Source: Haemonchus contortus (Eukaryota; Nematoda; Chromadorea; Rhabditida; Trichostrongylidae). Taken from it: a stretch of DNA of 64,000 nt. The stretch covers positions 23,524,165-23,588,164 of the forward strand of contig LS997564.1 in assembly GCA_000469685.2 (NCBI GenBank), read 5' to 3'. Made by a program: the position numbers and the translations under genes. This document shows positions 56,701 to 64,000 of the stretch, piece after piece; positions within the stretch are counted from its first letter, which is position 1, and every line of letters starts with the position of its first letter. Under the pieces are notes generated by a model, which made no database searches, was not told the origin of the DNA, and was given only the letters and a program-made list of their open reading frames with translations.

Positions 56701-59695
56701 CAAAAGGTACGCTCTTCTAGACCCACTAATGTCTAGCTATCACCTTTTCGCCCTATCATTCCTTCTTTTGAATAAGTGGAAAACGAACTTGAGGACTAGT
56801 GTGGATGCAGTCGTAGACGTCTCCAATGAACTCTCCAGTCGACGGCCAAATGCACGCTCCACCACCATAGAGTCCGACGACGGGTTCAACAGAAGCCGAC
56901 GATCCTACGGTGCAACCAACAGGAAGTGAGCCTGCTGCCGGATTGGGATCGTTCAATGCTGCAAGTGAAGAAGTGAACATGCGCTCGTCGGGTGATTCAA
57001 TGACTACCTTGCGTACCTATCTTGAATCCAGCGCCCTCTGGGAGTGGACAGACAAAATAAAGAGGTGAGACGGCTCCCGAGCTGCGGTCCCGCAATGAAA
57101 TGCATACCCAACCGTCTCGGGTCTCACGGGCAATATGCGTCTCCTCTAGAACAAGGCATTTTACATACCTTTGTAGAAGGCATCCTATACCTTCGATAAC
57201 ATACCTGGGCAACGGCACGTTCCAATGCTGCTGTCCATCCGACATTTGGCTCCTGGCCACACCGCTTCACACTGTATGTCATAGGTGCAACCCGGTTGAT
57301 TGGGATTCACCTCTAAACAGATAACCAATACAAAATGTCAATGAGCTACGGGAACAGCCAGCTGTGGATTACTGCCCTCCTACAATACAATACAATTCTT
57401 TTTTTTTCTTTTTTTTTCCAATAACTGGAGACGCTTGAGAGGAAGTCTAGGCAGTGTTACACAAGTCAGTATCCGAAAAGAAGATAACAGTCAATTTCAA
57501 CGCAACAGTATCCCGGCTGAGGGGAATCCACGACGTCAGCCACCGTGTCGTGATCTTTGATGAATACCCTAGAGCAAACGAATCGGTACTTTATGTAAGG
57601 GATACTTACTTTCATAGCAGTAATTCTCTCGCATGATGTAGGTACTGAGACACGTGCAGACTCCTCCAGAGCAGTACATTCCCTGAAAGTCAAAAGCAAT
57701 CACTTGTACAGCTCCGCTTCTTTCATGGGAGTGCAGCTTACTGGAGAAAAGAGCTTACCCCTAAGCAGTCTGTGTTGTACTGGCAGGCATCTCCAACACG
57801 ACCACTTCCTGAAAGTCGCAATCATGAAATCATCCCGGAATTTTGGTGAACACTTGAGACAGAGAAATAGTAATGTGACTGGATAGAAACCTATGAAAGT
57901 GTCTGCTCAGTTGGAAATCATTACGGGCAATAAAGGGATCAAATGACAAAGAGAGGGAGAAATGAAGCCTTCTGCACTATATGGTCAGATATACTGCAAT
58001 ATGCGGCTTAATTTTGGCAAAACTTCGACGATGCCGCTCATATTAGACAAATTTTCAACGATCTTGGGGGTTTTATCTTGGGGATAACTTGGGGATTTTT
58101 TGTCTCTTTGTCTATGGACCCTTCATCTAGGCTTACAATGTGCTGTTGTTTTCAAAAGACGCTTCGATTTCATCATCTCCGAGCATCAGCTTAAAGACAC
58201 AGTCCATTTTAATCCTTCATCGGGTACACGAAAAAAAAAGATGCAAAGTGGTGCGTCGGTTGCGATGAGTACGGCAAACTCCAGAATATAGCCTCTCTGT
58301 TTGAACTATTTCATTCCTGAGGCAGGGTAAGATTATGACGATTAAAGGAGCAAATCACAATAATTTCGGGTCATATAGTTACAGACGAGAAGCTAGTCTG
58401 GAGTAGCGCAAAAGCGGCGAAGAAAACGCGGAAAACAGCGTATTCTAGGCAACATAAGGTTTAATGGAAAAAACTAGAACTAGGAGTTGTACGATAATGT
58501 TAGGGGAAAAGCTTCATGGAAAGGCTATTGAGTGAGCCGTTCGAACGAGCGCGCCATTGCATCCAGTGCTTGCGTGCAAGGTGTGGGTCCCGGTGCGAAT
58601 GGCGCAACCTCTACATCTATTGCCACGCTCAACGACTCGCCTTAGGTATCTACGTCGGCTATGCCGCTTTTGGAACCCCTTGTAACGACCCTATCTTGAC
58701 TGTTTTTCGACTCGCCAGCGTTCCTTAAATTATACTTCAGGGTCACAGGTCCATCCTAGGGAAAATCTCTGGAACGACTTCCAGCAGGAACTACGCCTTT
58801 GGAGTGGTATTCAGACTTTCAGCCACTCACTGCACAACCACGGTGAGCAACCGCGTAAGGGGTAGACCGCCCTTTTACTCAAAATCCCTATTATGAATGC
58901 TGCGCACGAGGCGCATTTCTTTCCAGACCGGGAAACACGTATTTTTGAGACTATCAAGCCACCACACTAGTTTATTGCCCCTATCTGGGCCGTTTTTCGG
59001 TCCCAACCATACTACAAGGTCGATCCCAAGCAGCAGAGCTAACAACAGCTAATAATAGTCTAGCAGGGAGGGAAATGTCAAAAAACTGTACGAAGTACTA
59101 TCGCCGAGCAGCAGAATTTGAACTCCACCGGCTTCCCAGAATTTAAGATGGGAAATATACAGATAGTGAATATTCTGGTTCTTTCATAGTTATTTTGAAT
59201 ACACTCAAAAGCTTTTGGCACGGCAAGCTTGTTTACCATCCTGAGATAAACGATCCTCAAAAACTCTACAATACTCAAGCGAAAGAAAAATAGAAGCAGA
59301 TCTGACTTCCAAACCTGAGACAGAAAGCCCTTGCAAAAAAGGTTCAACGGTTGGGTCAACACAGCCCTTCCCATCCTCGTAATAAGTACCGTGAGCGCAT
59401 TCTTTCAGGACAAGCACCGACTCTCGGCATTGCAGGAAGGCATTCATGGTTTGACGAATCACTCTGAAGCCAGTATTACAGTTGGTTATTGCTGATCACA
59501 CACAAAATTTATGAGCACTCACCCTGAGTCAGGATCGCAAAACAGCATGGGATAGCTCCCGAGCACATTGCATTGGTCTCCGGCTTTGAAGTAGAAATGG
59601 CATTCATCACATGGCTGGCCTACACACTCGGAGTACCCTGAGACGTCTTCGATCAGTACCAGCGCTAAGGCCAGTCCCAACAAGGGAAATCGCAT
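43884..59695 (-). CDS. Block A: multi-exon secreted Kunitz/lustrin/EB protein gene
   Basis: Thirty-five exons, ~1450 codons, were placed with continuous phase from ATG 59695 to 43884. Order: signal peptide, Cys-rich N-terminal exon, EB module, Cys-poor block, Kunitz 1-5 interleaved with lustrin modules, nine to ten lustrin modules, two EB modules, three lustrin modules. The last exon ends CCAG|GTAATG in phase 1. If that donor is not used, the frame stops after ~33 more codons near 43780, giving a stand-alone gene; if it is used, it joins block B's first exon in phase. A likely extracellular matrix or secreted protein; some Kunitz domains could inhibit serine proteases. Related multi-Kunitz/lustrin proteins are widespread in nematodes; I do not assign a gene name. 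Longest introns: 57.8-59.3, 52.9-55.1 and 49.5-51.3 kb, all with TE relics or unknown sequence. Confidence 0.85.
44871..45348 (-). CDS. Block A second EB-module region
   Basis: Exons 45175-45348 ([15 protein letters not shown] to CQTETS), 45030-45122 ([15 protein letters not shown]) and 44871-44985 ([14 protein letters not shown]). EB spacing; the last two are fused in block B. Confidence 0.88.
45407..47183 (-). CDS. Block A lustrin-type module array
   Basis: Exons at 47016-47183, 46818-46973, 46611-46763, 46445-46547, 46323-46390, 45916-46045, 45813-45859, 45600-45749 and 45407-45547, with phases agreeing at every junction. Repeating core C-P-x-G-(Y/F)-x-C then CC, e.g. [40 protein letters not shown]. 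Lustrin-type modules occur in biomineral and extracellular matrix proteins; the function here is unknown. Confidence 0.9.
47926..48102 (-). CDS. Block A Kunitz domain 5
   Basis: One exon with six cysteines ([34 protein letters not shown]). Flanked by CTAG acceptor and GTAAGT donor. Confidence 0.92.
48419..48562 (-). CDS. Block A lustrin module between Kunitz 4 and 5
   Basis: Single exon, [32 protein letters not shown]. Confidence 0.9.
49038..49214 (-). CDS. Block A Kunitz domain 4
   Basis: One exon with six cysteines ([35 protein letters not shown]). Gly at P1 and a nine-residue first loop depart from BPTI. Confidence 0.92.
49276..49413 (-). CDS. Block A lustrin module between Kunitz 3 and 4
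   Basis: Single exon, [35 protein letters not shown]. Confidence 0.9.
49470..51390 (-). CDS. Block A Kunitz domain 3 (canonical spacing)
   Basis: Exons 51286-51390 and 49470-49538. Cysteine spacing 8-15-7-12-3 ([32 protein letters not shown]), the classic BPTI pattern, with Thr at P1. The intron between the halves contains a LINE relic (50.0-51.05 kb). Confidence 0.92.
50000..51050 (+). pseudogene. RTE-like LINE relic
   Basis: Plus-strand pieces in shifting frames match reverse transcriptase: [20 protein letters not shown] near 50155-50215, a KGVRQGD-like patch near 50410, and a VLPALTY-like patch near 50850. It lies in the Kunitz-3 intron of block A. Confidence 0.55.
51473..51595 (-). CDS. 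Block A lustrin module before Kunitz 3
   Basis: Single exon, [35 protein letters not shown]. Confidence 0.9.
52511..52554. repeat. Poly-C tracts (poly-G on the minus strand)
   Basis: Runs of C separated by T-containing interruptions. On the coding strand of block A this is a G-run cluster inside an intron. Confidence 0.9.
52807..55245 (-). CDS. Block A lustrin module and reduced Kunitz domain 2
   Basis: Exon 55095-55245 is a lustrin module ([30 protein letters not shown]) ending at a GTGTAG donor just before an in-frame TAA. Exon 52807-52919 has [21 protein letters not shown] and CELYCAR: Kunitz C-terminal half only, with Ala in place of the fourth Cys. The phase-2 junction is consistent. 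The 2.2-kb intron carries a MITE. Confidence 0.82.
54121..54637. mobile_element. MITE, TTTAGAGGCACAGTTC family
   Basis: Left end TTTAGAGGCACAGTTCAAGA and right end ATCGCGTACTGTGCCTTTAA form terminal inverted repeats. Interior similar to 30837-31430. Confidence 0.8.
55300..55535 (-). CDS. Block A Kunitz domain 1 (four-Cys variant)
   Basis: Exons 55461-55535 ([19 protein letters not shown]) and 55300-55404 ([26 protein letters not shown]). The cysteines of the 14-38 disulfide are lacking, as in block B, so the inhibitory loop is not stabilised in the usual way. Confidence 0.87.
55591..57145 (-). CDS. Block A Cys-poor block and lustrin ending
   Basis: Exons 57017-57145 ([24 protein letters not shown]), 56789-56958 ([29 protein letters not shown]) and 55591-55663 ([10 protein letters not shown]). 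Block B has the same content in two exons. Confidence 0.85.
57205..57808 (-). CDS. Block A N-terminal EB module
   Basis: Exons 57759-57808 ([16 protein letters not shown]), 57610-57682 ([17 protein letters not shown]) and 57205-57312 ([21 protein letters not shown]). Phases are continuous with both neighbours. Confidence 0.9.
58190..59000. mobile_element. Degenerate MITE, inverse orientation
   Basis: Starts TTAAAGACACAGTCCA. The segment GTGTGGGTCCCGGTGCGAAT near 58575 is the reverse complement of one near 43065, showing the same family in the opposite orientation. Right border unclear. Confidence 0.5.
59315..59695 (-). CDS. Block A signal peptide and N-terminal Cys-rich exons
   Basis: ATG at 59695 follows TTCATTACAG|ATCC, a splice or spliced-leader acceptor. 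Exon 1 (59523-59695) encodes [20 protein letters not shown], a classic signal peptide, then a Cys-rich stretch ([13 protein letters not shown]). Exon 2 (59315-59463) continues with [13 protein letters not shown]. Donors GTGAGT and GTTTGG keep phase into the EB exon at 57808. Confidence 0.88.
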
Positions 59696-60022
59696 GGATC
59701 TGTAATGAACGTTGTACAAGGTCACTCAGAAGATTTTAGGGAGATAAATCCGATAGAGATATGAAGTAGCTGGTTAACATGATCGAATGGTAAATTCGGT
59801 AGATAACGACAAAAGGGGATGGCCTTAAACAACTGCTTGTAACGGCGCATTGATTCGAGGTCCATCCAGAAGTGCAAGTACTATAGTTTGCCAATTAAAC
59901 ATATACCAGAGCTCGTAAAGAATGTAAAGAGTGTTATTCTTTACTCTCCCTTGTCTCCCAAAAGGATAGAAATCTTGGAAGCTGAGATCTTGTATAACCT
60001 TCGCCATAGCTCTGGTTCCACT

Positions 60023-60545
60023 ACATACAGCAGCGCTCCAAAGTCTTCGGTGAAATGCTTCTTCAGCCGTACTTTTCAGTCGTAACTCCTTCCCTACTGG
60101 ATCTAGTCATGCGAAATTTCTATACTTGGAGCGTGGGTGCATTGTGAATATTTATCACTATTAACCTGCAATCTGATCATGTTCCAGATATTTCGAAGAG
60201 CATGATTTCAAAATCGACTGAAAATACAGATGGTGGTCCTTCGAAAATCTCTTTCCTTTTTATAATGTCAAAAAAGTACGAGCGGTAACGCGGATCACAA
60301 TAGATGAGAAAAACGCGCATAAGGTGCGAATAAGTGCAGACGCCAACAACTTGAGTTTTAGCAAAATGTGCTACCGCAACAAACACCTTACTCTACCTGA
60401 GGATATTGCAGCTTTGCAGTAAAATAGGGTTGGGTAGGGTGAAATATACTCTACTTAGACATATCCAAATTTCGTGTCATTCGGTCTACTAAGAATAAAT
60501 GAACGAAAAACCGTCAAAGCATTTCACCGAAGACTTTTGAGCGCT
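60023..60545. repeat. Inverted repeat pair
   Basis: AAGTCTTCGGTGAAATGCTT at about 60040 recurs in reverse complement near 60510; the ~35-bp arms are ~450 bp apart. Confidence 0.65.
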
Positions 60546-62070
60546 ACTGTACCATATCGACCTTAAGCCTCTGATAGACGCGCTTTTTTGGACTTTCCCA
60601 CACCACACCTCCCAGCTGTCTAAAACCTTGTAGACACCTGCGTAACAAATGGTTCTATTCACGCTCCATTTTGAAGAAAATATAATCCATAGAAGCTGAG
60701 AAAGTGATAACGAGAAGATCACAGTGCTGGATATGATGGAGTAACACTGGACCTCATGGACTGGACTTCTAAGGGCAATGCAGAGACATTTAAGGAGAAA
60801 ACGCAGTGGGTAACTGATTGTCTCTCAGTCTCTCATAGAAATTGTGCTAGACTAATCCCCTCTCATACTTGAACTCCATATACCTGATGAATAGAATTGC
60901 AACAGTGTCCACTGATTATCTATGGAATGGAGGTAGAGATTCACACATTTCTGGCTAATTTGAAATAAAGAGCTCTAAGTGTGGTCCTGCAGCAAAGAGA
61001 GCTATTCTTTACTGGTCGAAATAAGGTCTGTTTAATTTTTTAGGCAGGCATCCATCCGAATTGCTTTTAAATACTTTCCATAAGGGAAGGCCTTGCAGAG
61101 ACCACAGTGAAAAGCGGAGATTTCATTTTTTCCAAGATGCAGCGCTAATAAAGTCAAATAGATAATTAAATCCCAATCATAAGTGCAGCTAAGCAGAACA
61201 CAAACAATAGATAGATAAGGAGATGAGAAGGATCTGATGGATAGATGAAGGGTCCAAAGCGTGACCTTTTGCGCGGCTGGAGAAGTGTCAATTCGAAGGG
61301 GAGTGCACGTTTTTGAGTTGGTCGCAAACACCACACCTGGCTGACCCTCTGCAAATAGCCACCCAGATATCGAATCCATCATTGTCGCCAACGCCTCTAT
61401 CCCACCGTATCAACGAGTCTTCTAATGGTCTAGGGACTTCTTCACACCAAAAACTCCTGAGATCAATCGGGTACTAATCCTCCATAATCTTCAGAGCTCA
61501 CTAAGTTTCTCAGTACCATAAGTTGAACTTTGGGGATTGAGCGAGCTCAAAGAAAACACGGTAGGGCCATATCAGAGACAAATAGGCATATCAGTAACAG
61601 GCTTGACAGATTAGTTCTTCAACCGTTGCTCCAGGAACTGAGAAAAATCTCGGTGTTGTTGGAATTGGCTCTAGTAGCTACTTGTTGGCATCGTTTGTAG
61701 CTCATTGGTTCGAGTTGATTTGAAGCTGGTTAAGAGTGGATCATCATTAGGCATGACAGGTACCATTTCAGGAATTCTCACACTTTCAAGCACTGAGGCA
61801 AAAAAGGAACTTTTGGAGAAGACTAGTATAGACTAGAGGTCTAGCTAGAAATTGTACCATGTGTATAAAGATGCATATAGTAAATGATGCATATAATAAA
61901 CGAAGCGGTCTGGCAAAAGGCGATTGCGCGAAAGCGTGAGCTAAAGAAAGCAAAGTTTGATGAAGTCAAAAAGGATGAAGTTTGTAGGTGTTGCTTAACT
62001 CTTTTTTCAGCATACCACCGCACTTGACTATCATTCAGGCGAGTCTGGTACCATCCGGAGGGATGGGCTA

Positions 62071-62120
62071 GAGGGTGGGAGGGGGGGGGGGGGGGTGGGG
62101 GTGGGCGGGGGGAGGGAAGG
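62071..62120. repeat. G-rich tract
   Basis: A run of about 16 G followed by TGGGGGTGGGCGGGGGGAGGG; several G-runs are close enough to form a quadruplex. Confidence 0.9.
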
Positions 62121-62931
62121 ACTGATTGTAGCAGATTTGGGGTTCGATCTCCGGAGATATCGTGGGGAATCGAGCCACTGAATACGGACCATCTTCGCTC
62201 GATAAATAAACGTTTGCGCTGAAAAAAGAGGTTACATAAGTATTGACTAAAGATTGCTAACTTTTTTTTCATCAGAGGGCTGCAAAAATCCTCCTTCAAT
62301 GTGTAATGTTCACGAATGAAGTAACTTTCTATGAAACGCTTGCGCTACAAAAGTCGTTGATCGCTTTGGACGTAACTCTTGATCAGATACAGTAATACGA
62401 TACTTTGGTGATCGAAAAAATTAAACTTTGTGGCCTAATCACATGATAATCCACTCGAAGATAATCTTTCTTGAAGAGATACTAGAAAGTTCAAAATCTG
62501 TTCGAAAAGCCTCTTCAGTTAAGGTTGTTTCCTGAAGGTACCACGCGAATCCCAGTGAATCCTCAAAGACGAGGTGGCCTAGCAATCTGCGTTGCATATA
62601 TACCTATCGATCGGGTGACATCAATTGCTACCATTGTAGCGAAGGGAGCTATACTTCGAACGTTCGGTCAATGTTGATGGATATCGATTAATTGATCTTG
62701 TCATATCCTTTCGGGTCCCTCAACGTGTTCTGTGTATGTCTGGAGGATTGGAGTTAGAATTGACCATGACTGACTTCCTTTCAAGGTAAGCCATGTAGCA
62801 TCCTCGTATAGATCTGGTCAGGGGGTCTACCAGTTTAGAGGATTATTTTCAGTGTTTTCAGCGACTTTCAGGTTCTGAAGAAGGCGAAGAGGCGAACGTA
62901 AGCTCGATGAAGTTGTGAGTTTCGGAAAGGC

Positions 62932-63503
62932 TTAAAGGCACCGTTCACGATAAAAAGAGTTATTGAGTTCTTACCTTATTAATACTCAGCGGCCCCCCAT
63001 GGGTTGTAGAAGGGTCCTTCTCACTCCCGCAATTTCGACGTCCAGGGCATAGTGGCGGGCCAGTTGTTGTCGTAATTCGCATCTCCGCCCCTCGACCGAT
63101 GTCACCTTAGACGAGTGTTGAGACGACACAGTGTCATGTAATCGCGTCAGGACCCACCCTGAACTGCAAATTGGCAAATTGCCAGAGACGCAATGTGTTG
63201 TCTGCTATTGCATTACGTCTCTGGCAATTTGCCAATTTGCAATTCAGCGTGGGTCCTGACGCGATTACATGACACTGTGTCGTCTCGATACTCGTCTAAC
63301 GTTACACCGATCGTCTCTAACCGACGCTCTTTCAATGTGAAACTCGTCCAACCCCCTTTCCAGCTGTTTTTTTTTGGCCCTTTGTAATTCTTTTTGTTCA
63401 TCGTTTTTTGCGCTTTTTTCGTTGATATCGCTTCATTCTAGAGTAGTTCTATCAATTCCCGTCAAAAAAGGGTACCCTAACTTTTTGTGAATGGTGCCTT
63501 TAA
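62932..63503. mobile_element. MITE with TTAAAGGCACC terminal inverted repeats
   Basis: Left end TTAAAGGCACCGTTCACGAT, right end TTGTGAATGGTGCCTTTAA. The cleanest copy of the family in this window. Confidence 0.85.
63108..63299. repeat. Long hairpin inside the MITE
   Basis: Arms 63108-63190 and 63216-63299 are near-perfect reverse complements (e.g. TTGGCAAATTGCCAGAGACG and CGTCTCTGGCAATTTGCCAA) around a 25-base loop. Confidence 0.92.
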
Positions 63504-64000
63504 ACCAGCGACAAACTAAGAGGTTAGAATTTCTCTTCTTTCATCGTAGAGTTGCTTAATCGATTATACTGAGAATGAGTTTTCTTCCTGCTCATGAGCC
63601 ATCTGCAAAAACCAGTCATGATATTCTGAACTTTTTATTTACAGTATCACAGAGGAGGCGCCGCTGTGACGGAAGCAAATGATGTTGTTGAATTGCGCAT
63701 GACGTCGTCGTAGCTTGGAGGCAAGTCAGGGTATCTGAATGAGAAACTGTTGTGGTTTCCAGATCTCAATGATCATTTTTTGTGTCATGTTGTGGAAGCC
63801 ATAATGCAGGTAAAACATAAAAAGATAATTTCTCTTAAGATAAAGATCTTTGAAATGATCGGGAAAACTTTGCGTTCTAAAGGTAAATGGCACTATTTAC
63901 TACACTTATCCAGACGCTTTCTAGCAACAGTCAGTGAAAGATCGAAGAGGTTTTAGCAAGAGCGCGGAAATAGTCTGAAACGTCGTCGATATTCACTTAT
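63504..64000. other. No recognisable feature
   Basis: Only short ORFs without recognisable domains. Confidence 0.5.

Larger units (their letters stand above)
59696..62931. other. Upstream flank of block A, no recognised gene
   Basis: Only short ORFs. It contains an inverted repeat pair (60023-60060 / 60508-60545) and a G-rich tract (62071-62120). Confidence 0.5.

Noticed and set aside
62875..62905. Second hammerhead-like motif (CTGAAGA ... GCGAACG)
   Set aside because: The putative stem (GGCG/GGCG) is not complementary and GAAA is altered; at best a decayed Penelope tail.

Overview
The window reads as nuclear DNA of a parasitic clade V nematode, most likely a strongylid such as a hookworm. 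This is inferred from the content: many short exons with TTTCAG-type acceptors, Kunitz/lustrin/EB-module secreted proteins, and dense Pao/BEL, Ty3/gypsy, RTE-like and Penelope-like elements. No rRNA, tRNA, CRISPR or prokaryotic operon was recognised.

Layout. (1) 1-6634, plus strand: the 3' part of a Ty3/gypsy LTR retrotransposon. It holds the end of Pol with a complete integrase, then a spacer with a strong splice acceptor. Next, in the env position, comes a Ser- and RG-rich ORF overlapping a 1058-codon UPF1-like SF1 helicase ORF, then a polypurine tract and a probable 3' LTR. This helicase-carrying element is the most unusual thing in the window. (2) 6640-14400: an old minus-strand Pao element, with gag and zinc knuckle at 13.25-14.4 kb and protease and RT start at 6.6-7.6 kb. 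It is split by an apparently intact APE-type LINE (8691-11792, minus) with ~145-bp monomers at its 5' side, a ~580-bp (CA)n tract, and the 3' end of a Penelope-like element with a hammerhead-like motif. (3) 14.4-18.65 kb: nothing recognised.

(4) 18.65-59.7 kb, minus strand: two paralogous multi-exon blocks encoding secreted proteins of EB modules, Kunitz domains and about 15 lustrin-type Cys-rich modules each. Block A (43.9-59.7 kb) has a signal peptide. Block B (18.65-38.0 kb) repeats the architecture module by module. They are either tandem duplicate genes or one giant internally duplicated gene; the splice phase between them is compatible with joining. About 68 exons were placed by hand, and almost all boundaries keep phase.

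(5) Introns of these blocks carry a Pao deletion derivative with LTRs and a 5-bp target duplication (19957-24115), a recently disabled Penelope-like element with 259-bp inverted terminal repeats (28285-30796), MITEs of one TIR family, fold-back hairpins, and LINE and PLE relics. (6) 59.7-64 kb: mostly unrecognised sequence, plus a MITE containing an 83-bp-arm hairpin.

Exon coordinates come from manual reading of splice signals and frame and may be off by a base or two. Several ORF starts at TTG or GTG are not real eukaryotic starts; these are noted.
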